NCBI RefSeq assembly: GCF_024055725.1
Contig: NZ_JAMXMX010000006.1
Span: forward strand, 1 to 64,000
Direction of reading: 5' to 3'
Origin: Actinoallomurus spadix
GTDB lineage: Bacteria; Actinomycetota; Actinomycetes; Streptosporangiales; Streptosporangiaceae
DNA: 64,000 bases
The notes under the pieces are model-generated. The model worked only from the letters and a program-made list of their open reading frames with translations, was not told the origin of the DNA and searched no databases. Below, piece by piece: positions 16,562 to 25,768 of this stretch (its first letter is position 1; each line of letters starts with the position of its first letter). Made by a program: the position numbers and the translations under genes.

Positions 16562-18976
16562 ATGCCAGACTGGAAACCTCCGCATGGCGAACCACTTTCA
16601 ACCGAGAGGGTGACGCAGGCCATAGAGACGGACTCCGCCTTCCCCTCCGACCACGGCGCCCCATCGGCCGCCGACGGCCGTACCCGCTCGCACGGGCGCG
16701 CCCCGCTGATCCTGCGCCGGCTGCTCGACGATCCACGGCGCCGCGGCCGGATCACCCACGTGCAGAGCGTTCCCGCAGGCGACGGCCGTACGGCCGACTG
16801 GCCCGACTGGACGCCGCCGCTCCTGGTCGACCGGCTGCGCCTGGCCGGGGTCGACCGCCCCTGGGAACACCAGGTCAAGGCGGCCGAGCTCGCCCACGAG
16901 GGCAGGTCTGTGATCATCGCCACGGGTACCGCCTCGGGCAAGTCGCTGGCGTACCTCCTGCCCGCCCTCCGCGCCGTGTTCGACGGCGGCTCGGTGCTCT
17001 ACCTCGCGCCCACCAAGGCCCTGGCCGCCGACCAGCTCCGCTCGCTGCGCGGCCTGAAGCTCGCCCAGTTGCGGGCGGCGACGTTCGACGGTGACACGCC
17101 GGCCGACGAGCGCACCTGGGTCCGGCAGTACGCCGACTACGTCCTCACCAACCCCGACATGTTGCACCGCACGGTGCTGCCCGGCCACGCGCGCTGGGCG
17201 CCGTACCTGCGACGGCTCCGCTACGTCATCGTGGACGAGGCGCACGGCTACCGCGGGGTGTTCGGCTCCCACGTCGCGCAGATCCTGCGCCGTCTGCGGC
17301 GCGTCTGCGCACGGTACGGCGCCGATCCGGTGTTCATCCTCGCCTCGGCGACCGCGTCGGACCCGGGGATCTCGGCGTCCCGGCTGACCGGCGTGAACGT
17401 CGCGGAGGTCGCGGAGGACACCTCGCCGCGCGGCGCGACGTCGTTCGCGCTGTGGGAGCCGCCGCTGACCGACCTGCGCGGCGAGCAGGGCGCCCCCGTA
17501 CGCCGCACCGCCACCGCCGAGGCCGCCGACCTCCTCGCCGACCTCGTGGTCGAGGACGTGCAGACCCTGGCGTTCGTACGCTCGCGGCGCGGCGCGGAGG
17601 CCGTCGCGCTCGGCGCCAAACGGGCCCTCGAGGAGATCGCCCCGGACCTGCCCGCCCGCGTCGCCGCCTACCGCGCCGGCTACCTGCCGGAGGAGCGGCG
17701 CGCCTTGGAGAAGGCGCTGCGCGCCCGCGACCTCGTCGGCCTCGCCTCGACCAACGCCCTCGAACTCGGCGTCGACGTCTCCGGCCTCGACTCGGTGATC
17801 ATCTGCGGCTGGCCGGGCACGCGCGCGTCACTGTGGCAGCAGGCCGGCCGCGCGGGCCGCTCCGGCCAGGACGCCCTCGCCGTCCTCATCGCCCGCGACG
17901 ACCCGCTCGACACCTACCTCGTGCACCACCCATCGGCGATCTTCGGTACGCCCGTCGAGGCGACCGTCCTGGACCCGGACAACCCGTACGTCCTCGCCCC
18001 GCACCTGTGCGCCGCCGCCGCCGAACTCCCGCTGACCGAGAAGGACCTGCCGCTGTTCGGCCCGTCGGCCGCGGAGATCCTGCCCGATCTCGTACGCCGC
18101 GGGATGCTCCGCCACCGGCCCACCGGGTGGTACTGGACCAAGCGCGAACGCGCCACCGACCTCGCCGACATCCGCGGCGCCGGCGGCCCGCCCGTCCAGG
18201 TCGTCGAGGCCGCGACCGGGCGCCTGCTCGGCACCGTCGACGAGCCGTCCGCGCACACCACCGTCCACCAGGGCGCGGTCTACCTCCACCAGGGCGAGTC
18301 GTACGTCGTCCAGACCCTCGACCTGGACGACTCGGTGGCGCTCGTGGAGGCCGCCGACCCCGACTACACGACCACGGCCCGCGACGTCACCGACATCTCG
18401 ATCCTGGAGACCCTCCGCTCGACGTCCTGGGGCGAGGCGACCCTCTGCTTCGGCACCGTCGAGGTGACCCAGCAGGTCGTCTCGTACCAGATGCGCCGCC
18501 TGGCCAGCGGCGAGGTCCTCGGCGAACGCCCGCTCGAACTGCCGCCCCGTACGCTCCGCACCCGGGCCGTCTGGTGGACGCTGCCGGACGAGGCCCTGCG
18601 CGTCCTCGGCGACGCCGACGTCGGCGGGTCCGCGCACGCCGCCGAGCACGCCTCGATCGGCCTGCTGCCGCTGTTCGCGACCTGCGACCGCTGGGACATC
18701 GGCGGCGTCTCGACCGCGCTGCACCCCGACACCGGCCGCATGACCGTCTTCGTGTACGACGGCCACGACGGCGGCGCCGGTTTCGCCGAACGCGGCTACG
18801 AACAGGCCGGACGCTGGCTCCGCTCGACCCGCGAGGCAATCGCCGACTGCGAGTGCGAGCACGGCTGCCCCTCCTGCATCCAGTCCCCCAAGTGCGGGAA
18901 CGGGAACGACCCGCTCGACAAGCAGGGAGCCCTCGACCTCCTCGACGCCCTCCTGAAGCAGGCCCCGCGCCGCTGA
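16562..18976 (+). CDS. MrfA-like DEAH helicase with DUF1998 zinc domain
   Basis: About 804 residues. Helicase core: Walker A GTASGKS, motif II VDEAH, motif III SATASDP, motif [11 protein letters not shown]-terminal DUF1998 domain ends in a Cys cluster spaced CxxxCxxCx5C (CEHGCPSC...KC) as in B. subtilis MrfA/YprA, which works in a nucleotide-excision-independent repair of mitomycin lesions. Equivalent in position to M. tuberculosis Rv3649 next to the Tad locus. Start uncertain: ATG 16562 and GTG 16610 are both in frame ahead of the conserved region. Confidence 0.88.
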   Translation: MPDWKPPHGEPLSTERVTQAIETDSAFPSDHGAPSAADGRTRSHGRAPLILRRLLDDPRRRGRITHVQSVPAGDGRTADWPDWTPPLLVDRLRLAGVDRPWEHQVKAAELAHEGRSVIIATGTASGKSLAYLLPALRAVFDGGSVLYLAPTKALAADQLRSLRGLKLAQLRAATFDGDTPADERTWVRQYADYVLTNPDMLHRTVLPGHARWAPYLRRLRYVIVDEAHGYRGVFGSHVAQILRRLRRVCARYGADPVFILASATASDPGISASRLTGVNVAEVAEDTSPRGATSFALWEPPLTDLRGEQGAPVRRTATAEAADLLADLVVEDVQTLAFVRSRRGAEAVALGAKRALEEIAPDLPARVAAYRAGYLPEERRALEKALRARDLVGLASTNALELGVDVSGLDSVIICGWPGTRASLWQQAGRAGRSGQDALAVLIARDDPLDTYLVHHPSAIFGTPVEATVLDPDNPYVLAPHLCAAAAELPLTEKDLPLFGPSAAEILPDLVRRGMLRHRPTGWYWTKRERATDLADIRGAGGPPVQVVEAATGRLLGTVDEPSAHTTVHQGAVYLHQGESYVVQTLDLDDSVALVEAADPDYTTTARDVTDISILETLRSTSWGEATLCFGTVEVTQQVVSYQMRRLASGEVLGERPLELPPRTLRTRAVWWTLPDEALRVLGDADVGGSAHAAEHASIGLLPLFATCDRWDIGGVSTALHPDTGRMTVFVYDGHDGGAGFAERGYEQAGRWLRSTREAIADCECEHGCPSCIQSPKCGNGNDPLDKQGALDLLDALLKQAPRR

Positions 18977-19002
18977 CCACGGCAGACGTAGAGGGAGACG
19001 AG

Positions 19003-20190
19003 ATGACCGAGAGGACTTCCCGGAACGCAGGGGGCGGGCGCACGGCCATCGTGATCGGCGGGGGCATCGGCGGCCTGGCGGCCGCGATCGCCCTGCGCCG
19101 ATGCGGCTGGCACGTGGAGGTCCTCGAACGGGCCGCGGCGTTCGGCGAGATCGGCGCCGGGCTGTCGCTGTGGCCCAACGGCGTACGCGCGCTGGACGCG
19201 CTCGGCGTGGGCGAGCAGCTCCGGGAACGGGCCCTCACCGAGACGGAGGGCGGCATCCGCGACGTCACCGGCCGCTGGTTGTCGCGAACGGACGTCCAGG
19301 AACTGGGCCGCCGGTACGGCCCGGTGGTCGCGGTCCACCGCGCCCACCTTCTCGAGATCCTGCGCGCGGCCCTGCCGGCCGCGGCCCTGCGCACGGACAC
19401 CGAGGTCACCGCGGTCGAAGCCGACGGTCCACAGGTCGAGGTACGGCACAGCGCGGGCACGTCACGGGGCGATCTCCTGGTCGGCGCCGACGGCATCCAC
19501 AGCGTCGTCCGGCGTTCCCTGTGGCCCGGCCACCCGGCTCCCCGCTACGCGGGATACACGGCCTGGCGCGTGATCGTCGACACGGGCCGCCCTCCCACGT
19601 CAGGCGGCGAGACCTGGGGACGCGGCGAGCGCATGGGGATCGTCCCCCTCGCCGACGGCACGACCTACCTGTTCGGCGCGGCGAACGCCCCCGAGGGCCA
19701 ACGCGGCCCCGACGGCGAACTGGCGGAGATGCGGCGGCGCTTCGACGGCTGGCACGCGCCCATCCCGGAGCTCCTGGCGGCCGCGTCCGAGGACGCGGTC
19801 ATGCGCCATGACATCTACGACCTGCCGCCGCTGCGCACCTTCGTCCACGGCGCCACGGCGCTGCTCGGCGACGCCGCACACGCGATGACCCCGGACCTGG
19901 GCCAGGGCGCCAACCAGGCCCTCGAGGACGCCGTCACCCTCGCCACGATGCTGTCCGCGCACCCGGCCATCGAGACCGCGCTGACCGCCTACGATCACGA
20001 CCGGCGCACCCGCACCCGAATGATCGCCCGCCGGTCCCGCCGGATCGGGAAGGTCGCGCAGTGGAGCTGGACTCCTGCCGCGGCGGCCCGAGACCTGGTC
20101 CTGCGCCTCAGCCCCTCGGCGTCCATGCTGAAGGCACTCGACCCGGCCCTGGCGTGGACCCCTCCCGAGCCGAGCCCCCGGCCGTCCTGA
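19003..20190 (+). CDS. FAD-dependent aromatic monooxygenase-type protein
   Basis: 395 residues of the PHBH-like flavin monooxygenase group: GGGIGGLAAAIALRR dinucleotide fold at residues 18-32, the DG motif in VGADGIHS, and the GD motif ALLGDAAHAMTPDLGQGANQ. No membrane anchor. Uses NAD(P)H and O2 to hydroxylate or epoxidise a small substrate, not deducible here. ATG follows AGGGAG. It sits 26 nt after the helicase gene. Confidence 0.88.
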   Translation: MTERTSRNAGGGRTAIVIGGGIGGLAAAIALRRCGWHVEVLERAAAFGEIGAGLSLWPNGVRALDALGVGEQLRERALTETEGGIRDVTGRWLSRTDVQELGRRYGPVVAVHRAHLLEILRAALPAAALRTDTEVTAVEADGPQVEVRHSAGTSRGDLLVGADGIHSVVRRSLWPGHPAPRYAGYTAWRVIVDTGRPPTSGGETWGRGERMGIVPLADGTTYLFGAANAPEGQRGPDGELAEMRRRFDGWHAPIPELLAAASEDAVMRHDIYDLPPLRTFVHGATALLGDAAHAMTPDLGQGANQALEDAVTLATMLSAHPAIETALTAYDHDRRTRTRMIARRSRRIGKVAQWSWTPAAAARDLVLRLSPSASMLKALDPALAWTPPEPSPRPS

Positions 20191-20255
20191 GAGCCGAGCC
20201 TCCTCGACCGCCGCCCCGGTCCCGGACGGCAGCTCCCGGCGTACGGCGTGCGGCG

Positions 20256-21233
20256 TCAGCCGCGACGGCGACGCCCGCGATAGCCGTTCCGCGCCGCCGT
20301 GGACTTCCCCGCGTCGCCGGTCCCGGCGGCTCCGGATGTCACGGTTGCCGTGGTGGCGAGCTCGGTGACCGGCGGCCTCCTACGGCGCCGCACGGACCCC
20401 GGCCCGCGACCGCCCGCCGGCTCGCCTGCGGAGCCGATCTGCGCCGCGCGAGCCTCCGCCGCGAGCCGCTGGCGGCGGGACCACATGCCGAAGTGCGCCG
20501 ACAGGAGCAGGAGCACCAGCGCTGCCGCGATGCTCTGTCCCCACTTGATGGGCGTGCTCGCGGACGCGTCGTCCGCCCTGACCCGCTTGGCGGCCGGCTC
20601 GGCGATCTGCGGGTCCGGGGTGGGGTACTGGAACCCGATGCCGGAGCCGTTCGGCGCCAGGGACGGCAGACTGAACGGGTTGCTGCCCAACGGCTGCGTC
20701 GTCGGAACCTCACCGGGGCCGATCCCGGCGCCGGCACCGGAACCGATGCCGCTGGGCAGGGTCGGACCGGATCCGGGGAGCGCGGTGTGGCCGCCGGGCT
20801 TGGGGCTCTTGCTGGGCGTCCTCTGATGCGTCGGCGTCGGCTTCGCTCCCGCCGACCGCGCGCTCACCGAGAACGAAGCACAGGCGTACGTGCGATGGGT
20901 GAGGTTCCCGACGAGGGTCAGGGTGACCTTTCCGACCTCGGAGACGGTCACGTCACCGTCGATCGTGTTCTTGAAGAGCGTCTGCTCGAGCTGTGTGTCA
21001 ACGCCACCGCCGGAAATTTGCAGGCGGGTCGAAAGCAGTCCTCTGACCGCAGCACTCACGTGGACACGTGAGCCGATCGTCACAGGCCCGGAAGGATAGG
21101 TGATCGTATACTTCGAACTATTCGTGCACCCAGACGTGGATTCAGCATGCGCGGAACCAGTGCTGCCGAGTGTCATGGCGGCGGCCAGGGGAGTCATCAG
21201 GGCGACTGCGGCGGCCTTGCCGACCTTCCTCAC
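20256..21233 (-). CDS. Secreted protein with C-terminal membrane anchor
   Basis: 325 residues. Signal peptide with positive head MRKVGKAAAVALM and cleavage after AHA (about residue 29); a beta-rich domain with two Cys (around 36 and 120) follows; then a Pro/Gly/Thr linker, one membrane helix near 235-252 and a basic cytoplasmic tail. GTG start with AAGGGA. No known family; surface-anchored layout. Precedes no obvious partner, though it lies just beyond the end of the Tad pilus operon and could be a surface accessory protein (inference). Confidence 0.7.
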   Translation of the reverse strand: MRKVGKAAAVALMTPLAAAMTLGSTGSAHAESTSGCTNSSKYTITYPSGPVTIGSRVHVSAAVRGLLSTRLQISGGGVDTQLEQTLFKNTIDGDVTVSEVGKVTLTLVGNLTHRTYACASFSVSARSAGAKPTPTHQRTPSKSPKPGGHTALPGSGPTLPSGIGSGAGAGIGPGEVPTTQPLGSNPFSLPSLAPNGSGIGFQYPTPDPQIAEPAAKRVRADDASASTPIKWGQSIAAALVLLLLSAHFGMWSRRQRLAAEARAAQIGSAGEPAGGRGPGSVRRRRRPPVTELATTATVTSGAAGTGDAGKSTAARNGYRGRRRRG

Positions 21234-21477
21234 GACGCCGTCCCTTCGTCGATAACACTTCCGTCGCCCCGGTCTGCCGGACTTCGAGGTGACGATGGAA
21301 CCTTGCGCACGAACGACCCGGCGATCACGCGTCTCGGCCGTTCCGAGTGACTGTAGGGCCTTCTGAGGCTGGCAGGGGTGATTGTTCGCAGCAGCTTATC
21401 GGACATTAGCTCCAATAGGGTCGCGGATCAATATCAGAACCTGCGCTTCCGGGAAAGCGGATCTCCTCGTGACGGGT

Positions 21478-21969
21478 TCAACGAGGAGATGCCCGGCGGG
21501 TGACGGGTGGGTCCTGAGAGTCTAGGACCGGCGCTGGAACGTCGTCGACCGGCCCGGCCCGTGCCCGCGCGGTGGCGATCAGCCGGCCGGTTCGCGCGGA
21601 ACCGCCGACGCGAGAGCTGACGATGACGTCGACGATCCGACCGCGGAAGATGCATCGCCGAAGTCGCCCGCCGGAGTCGCGGGCGACCTGTGCGGCCAAT
21701 CCGCAGGCGCGCTCGTCCCCCTCGGCCACGTGAGCCGCCGCCGCGAGGGCCGCCAAATCGGCGGCGGCGTGTGCGCGATGCCGTGCCACACGAGCCCCGC
21801 CGACCATCATGGCCATGGTGGCGACGGCCCACACGGCTCCGATCAACGCGACCATCCACACCGTCCCCGACCCACGGTCGCCGAAGTACGCACCGAGGGC
21901 GCGCCGACCGACCTGGCGACCAGTCCGGAGGAGACCGGCGCGTTCGTCATTCCCATCTGCCACCGCCAT
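21478..21969 (-). CDS. TadE-like protein of the Tad locus (Rv3654c type)
   Basis: Up to 163 residues; a GTG at 21963 has better ribosome spacing than the ATG at 21969. One N-terminal membrane helix (GTVWMVALIGAVWAVATMAMMV) after the GDRGSGT motif that marks TadE-like pseudopilins, followed by an alpha-helical, Ala-rich region. C-terminus divergent. Last gene of the Tad cluster, matching the position of M. tuberculosis Rv3654c. Probable minor pilin; role not established. Confidence 0.8.
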   Translation of the reverse strand: MAVADGNDERAGLLRTGRQVGRRALGAYFGDRGSGTVWMVALIGAVWAVATMAMMVGGARVARHRAHAAADLAALAAAAHVAEGDERACGLAAQVARDSGGRLRRCIFRGRIVDVIVSSRVGGSARTGRLIATARARAGPVDDVPAPVLDSQDPPVTRRASPR

Positions 21970-22145
21970 GCTCCCTTCTCGGTCGTCGGCCCCTCGGCGC
22001 CTTCATCGATCAGTCATCGCAGTGGCGACCGGCCCGCGGTCTGCGGCTGCCCCCTCAGGAGGATCTTTTCGGCTCTGGCTCAGATCTCGTGATGGGGGCT
22101 CGTCTTCGACGCCGCACACCCCCACGGCCCCGCCCGCTCGACTCC

Positions 22146-22670
22146 CTACGGATTCGCCCCCGCCGGACCGCTCACCGCCGGCCCGATCCCCGCCGGACCG
22201 CTCACCGCCGGATCGTTCCCCGGCGGACCGCTCACCGGCGGACCGGCTTCCTCCGTGCCTCCCTCCGGCTCGGTGGCGGCGACGGTCTGCGCCCGCAGCC
22301 GTAGCGGTGGGAACAAGTGCCGAACCGGAGGGTCGACGGCGGCTTCGACGAGCACGCGGATGAAGTGCGGATCACGGGTGATCGACACCTGCGCTCCCGG
22401 CGGTGCGGCGCGTCGTGCGGCTGCGCGGACTTCGTCGAGCGGCTCTCCCCTGGCGGCGGCGCGGGCGCCCGCTCGCGCGGCGTCCACGCACGCCACCTGC
22501 GCTGCCGCGGCGCTCACACCCCACAACGCCACCGCGAGGAGCAGGACGAGCGCGGGGAAGGCGACCGCCGTCTCGACCGTCACCGACCCTCGCTCTCCAC
22601 CCCGCCCGATCTTTCTCGAGCGCCCCCACACCTCACCCGCCGATGCTCGCTGCTCGGAGCGACCGGTCAC
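22146..22670 (-). CDS. tadE: TadE family pseudopilin
   Basis: 174 residues. Cytoplasmic basic head ending GGERGSVTVETAVAFP (prepilin-like cleavage region with Glu at +5-type position), then a membrane helix LVLLLAVALWGVSAAAA. A C-terminal Pro/Gly tail contains three 10-residue repeats of the type PAVSGPAGIG. Its GTG overlaps the stop of the pilin gene (GTGA). Minor pilin in the Tad/Flp system. Confidence 0.85.
   Translation of the reverse strand: MTGRSEQRASAGEVWGRSRKIGRGGERGSVTVETAVAFPALVLLLAVALWGVSAAAAQVACVDAARAGARAAARGEPLDEVRAAARRAAPPGAQVSITRDPHFIRVLVEAAVDPPVRHLFPPLRLRAQTVAATEPEGGTEEAGPPVSGPPGNDPAVSGPAGIGPAVSGPAGANP
22161..22250 (-). repeat. 30-bp in-frame tandem repeat in tadE
   Basis: Three copies with exact 30-nt period beginning at 22161, 22191 and 22221 (core CCGGACCGCTCACCG on the plus strand). 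They encode the SGPAG-type repeats of the TadE C-terminus. A likely slippage-prone, length-variable site. Confidence 0.85.
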
Positions 22671-22861
22671 CCGGCGAGGTTGAGCGCCTTGTGGATGATC
22701 GTTAAAAGCATCTGCCGGACCTCCGAACTGGTCACGATCTTGAACAGCAGGCCGGCGAACGCGGCGGCCGCCACGGTGCCCACGGCGTACTCGGCGGTGG
22801 ACATGCCGTCGTCGGCCTTGCGCGCCCGCCAGCGGCGTTTCAGCGCGGGAACGATGCGCAT
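22667..22861 (-). CDS. Flp-type pilin (DUF4244)
   Basis: 64 residues. Type IV prepilin layout: basic leader MRIVPALKRRWRARKADDG, cleavage expected between G19 and M20, Glu at mature position 5 in MSTAEY, then a hydrophobic helix of about 22 residues. This is the major pilin candidate of the Tad system. ATG has AAGGAAGGGA upstream and is separated from tadC by 142 bp, so the pilin and TadE genes may have an extra promoter. Prepilin peptidase is not encoded in the window. Confidence 0.85.
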   Translation of the reverse strand: MRIVPALKRRWRARKADDGMSTAEYAVGTVAAAAFAGLLFKIVTSSEVRQMLLTIIHKALNLAG

Positions 22862-23003
22862 GTGAATCCCTTCCTTCCTCTCGAACACGGAGACGGACAC
22901 GGACACGGACGTGAGCGCGCCCAGAACCCAGCGTCGCGGACCATCAGGCACGCCCAACACAGCCGAATCCCGTTCTGTGGATAACTCTCACGTGCGGCCG
23001 CCC

Positions 23004-23732
23004 TCAGGGCAGGAGGACGGTGGCGGCGATACCGGCGACCGCGGGCACGATGCCCAGCAGGATGAACGCCGGGAGGAAGCACAGACCGAGCGGCGCGACC
23101 GCCCGTACACCCGCTGACCTGGCCCGGGTCGCCGCGGCGACCCGGGCCACACGCCGCTGGTCCTTGGCGAGGCGGGTGAGCGTCGCGGCGAGCGGCGCGC
23201 CGCCGGACGCGGCCCGTGCCGCCGCCCGGCCCAGGGGAGCCAGCACGGGATCGCGCGCGAGGGTGAGCCACTCCGCGGCTGGGTCCGCTCCCAGGCGGAT
23301 ACGGGCCGCCACATGGGCCAGTTCGGCGCCGAGCGGACCGCCGACCGCGTCGGCCACGGCCTCGACGGACTCGTGCCACGCGCCACCGCCCCGAAGGCAC
23401 GCCGCGAGTAGGTCGATCGCGATGGGCAGGTCGGCGACCATACGGGCCCGTCGGGCGCGGAGGGCGCGTGGCTCGAGTCGCGCGAGGAAACGCATCAGGC
23501 CGACCGCCAGCAGCACCCCGACCACCCAGCCCGCCGGGCCGCCGACCACCAGCGCGCAGGCCAGACCGGCGGCGATGCTCACCGCGGGTCGGAGCCTGTC
23601 GCCGGTCGGGCCCCGGGCGGAGCCGCCGTCCGTGGGGAACAGCCTGCCGAGTCGCTTACTCGCGTCGTCACCCGAGACGGCGATGAGACCGGCGAGGCCG
23701 GCGCATCCGACGGCGGTCAGCTCAAGGAACAC
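23004..23732 (-). CDS. tadC: TadC inner-membrane platform protein
   Basis: 242 residues, type II secretion F domain with membrane helices near residues 50-80 and two at the C-terminus. The conserved core LPIAIDLLAACLRGGGAW and the VRAVAPLGLCFLPAFILLGIVP end are typical of TadC. GTG at 23732 is preferred because GGAGG lies 8 nt upstream; the frame is open 15 codons further. Pairs with TadB to form the platform on which TadA acts. Confidence 0.85.
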   Translation of the reverse strand: MFLELTAVGCAGLAGLIAVSGDDASKRLGRLFPTDGGSARGPTGDRLRPAVSIAAGLACALVVGGPAGWVVGVLLAVGLMRFLARLEPRALRARRARMVADLPIAIDLLAACLRGGGAWHESVEAVADAVGGPLGAELAHVAARIRLGADPAAEWLTLARDPVLAPLGRAAARAASGGAPLAATLTRLAKDQRRVARVAAATRARSAGVRAVAPLGLCFLPAFILLGIVPAVAGIAATVLLP

Positions 23733-23838
23733 CGGCGACGCCTCCGAAGGGCCGGATTCCGCGCGCGCTCGAGGCACCCGCCCGGTCGTGGAGCGCGTCG
23801 GGGCGACCCCGGCTCGTGGCGGCCCCGGCTCGGGGAGG

Positions 23839-24576
23839 TCACCGGAGCTCCTCGGCGGCGGTGGCCAGTCGTCTGGTCCACCACAGCCCGAGGGCGTCGA
23901 GGCCGATGCCGAGCACCAGGCACAGTCCTCCTGGGACCGTGCCGAACAGGAAGGCGAAGGGTCGAGCGCCCAGTGCGACCGCCATGCCCATGCCGAGGAT
24001 GGGCAGCCCTGCCAGCAGCCGCGCGGTCGTGCGGGGGCCGGCGAGTTGCATGGCGACCTCCTCGCGGTGGGTCTGCTCGTCGCGGAGCGCCTCGGCCAGC
24101 CCTTCGACGACGGAGGCGAGCATGCCGCCGCGGTCCATTCCGATGCGCCAGCAGCCGGCGAGCAGGCGGAGCCCCTCGCAGCCGGGCGCGACGGCCGCCC
24201 GTTCGAGGCTCACGGCGACGTCGTCACCCGACCGGGCGGCGGTCAGGACCGGATCGAGCCCCGGAATGGGCGACAGGCCCTCGGCCGCGCCGGTCAGCGC
24301 GGTGCCGGGTGGGCGGCCGGCGGCGAGCTCGACCGCGATCCCGTCGCACAACTCGATGACCGCGGCCCGCCGCGCCGTGGCGTCTCGTCGTCCACCGGGC
24401 AGCAGGCGCCGTACGCGGGCCGGCAGGCCGGTGAGGTGGGGCGCCGGTGGTCGCCCGGCGGCGTCGTCTGCCGGCCCGGTCCGCAGGATCGTGGCCAACC
24501 GCAGTGTGGTCGGCGAGGGCAGGGACAGCACCCAGACGCCCGCGAACACGCAGGCCACGGCCAGCGCGGCGATCAC
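23839..24576 (-). CDS. tadB: TadB inner-membrane platform protein
   Basis: 245 residues with an N-terminal helix, a cytoplasmic T2SSF region (GIAVELAAGRPPGTALTGAA and LAGCWRIGMDRGG) and two C-terminal helices. GTG start at 24576 sits inside the first unit of a 41-bp tandem repeat. Partner of TadC and TadA. Confidence 0.85.
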   Translation of the reverse strand: MIAALAVACVFAGVWVLSLPSPTTLRLATILRTGPADDAAGRPPAPHLTGLPARVRRLLPGGRRDATARRAAVIELCDGIAVELAAGRPPGTALTGAAEGLSPIPGLDPVLTAARSGDDVAVSLERAAVAPGCEGLRLLAGCWRIGMDRGGMLASVVEGLAEALRDEQTHREEVAMQLAGPRTTARLLAGLPILGMGMAVALGARPFAFLFGTVPGGLCLVLGIGLDALGLWWTRRLATAAEELR

Positions 24577-24641
24577 GGCAGCGGGCCTTCGAGGCGAGCC
24601 GCCAGCGCGGCGATCACGACGGCGGGCCTTCGAGGCGAGCG
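24560..24641 (-). repeat. 41-bp tandem duplication at the tadA/tadB junction
   Basis: Two adjacent 41-nt units, 24560-24600 and 24601-24641, differing at three positions, followed by a 12-nt start of a third. The minus-strand GTGA in unit 1 is the tadB start; the matching GTGA in unit 2 contains the tadA stop. The duplication therefore separated two genes that would otherwise overlap by GTGA. Confidence 0.85.
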
Positions 24642-25768
24642 GCCAGCGCGGCGGCTCCAGGACCCTCTCGGATCGCGCCGTCGGGCCCGCAGAACACGGC
24701 GGGGACCACCCCCACCAGGCCGTCCGAACGCCGCTGGAAGACGCAGATCTCGGCCACCCGGCGTCGTCCGCCGGGTGCCTCGCGGACGAGGTGCACGACG
24801 ACGTCGAGGGCCGCGGCGAGCTGGCTGTGGACGGCCTCCCGGCTCAGCCCGGCCGCGCAGGCGAGGGCCTCCAGACGGGCGGGCACGTCGGCGGGGGCGT
24901 TGGCGTGCAGGGTGGCGCAGCCGCCCTCGTGCCCGGTGTTCAGCGCGGCGAGCAGGTCCACCACCTCGCGGCCGCGAACCTCGCCCACGACCAGACGGTC
25001 CGGCCGCATCCGGAGAGCCTGGCGGACGAGGTCGTGCAGGGTCACCCCGCCCGTGCCCTCGATGTTCGGTGGGCGGGTCTCCAGGCCGATGACGTGGGGA
25101 TGTGCGGGCCTGAGCTCCGCCGAGTCCTCGACGAGGAGGATGCGCTCTCCCGGGTCCGCCAGTGACAGCAACGCCGACAGCACCGTCGTCTTGCCCGTCC
25201 CTGTGCCCCCGGTCACGAGGTACGCGAGCCGGGCGGCGACCAGGGCGTCGAGCAGCTCCGCGCCCTCCGGAGGGACGGTGCCGGCCGCGACCAGCTCGGT
25301 GAGCGTGAAGGCCCGGCGCCGCGGCAGGCGCAGTGACAGGGCGGTGCCGCCGGACGCGATCGGCGGCAGCACCGCGTGCAGGCGCGCTCCTCCGGGGAGC
25401 CGCGCGTCGGTGTACGGCGCGGTGTCGTCGAGCCGGCGGCCGGCCGCGGCGGCGAGCCGCTGGGCCAGTCGCCGCACGGCGGACTCGTCCGGGAACCGCA
25501 CGCGGGTGAGCCGCAGGCCGGCGTCCGTGTCGACCCAGACCTCCCCGGGGCCGTTCACCAGGACGTCGGTGACGCCGGGGTCCCGGAGGAGGGGCTCGAG
25601 CGGCCCCGCTCCGACCAGGTCGGCCCGGACCTCATCGGCCAGGGACAGCACCTCGGTGTCGCCGAGCACCGGCTCCTCGGCCCGTAGCGCGGCCGCCACC
25701 TGGGCCGCGGTCGGGACCGCGCCCGTGCCGACCAGCCTGCCGCGGACAGCTTCGGTGAGGTCGCTCAT
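24614..25768 (-). CDS. tadA: TadA/CpaF secretion ATPase
   Basis: 384 residues. N-terminal domain with LVGAGPLEPLLRDPGVTDVLVNGP, then the ATPase: Walker A GGTGTGKTT, Asp box ILLVEDSAEL, His-box-like GCATLHANAP and Walker B RPDRLVVGEVRG. Powers pilus assembly at the membrane. Start ATG overlaps the tadZ stop (ATGA). Confidence 0.93.
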   Translation of the reverse strand: MSDLTEAVRGRLVGTGAVPTAAQVAAALRAEEPVLGDTEVLSLADEVRADLVGAGPLEPLLRDPGVTDVLVNGPGEVWVDTDAGLRLTRVRFPDESAVRRLAQRLAAAAGRRLDDTAPYTDARLPGGARLHAVLPPIASGGTALSLRLPRRRAFTLTELVAAGTVPPEGAELLDALVAARLAYLVTGGTGTGKTTVLSALLSLADPGERILLVEDSAELRPAHPHVIGLETRPPNIEGTGGVTLHDLVRQALRMRPDRLVVGEVRGREVVDLLAALNTGHEGGCATLHANAPADVPARLEALACAAGLSREAVHSQLAAALDVVVHLVREAPGGRRRVAEICVFQRRSDGLVGVVPAVFCGPDGAIREGPGAAALAARLEGPPS

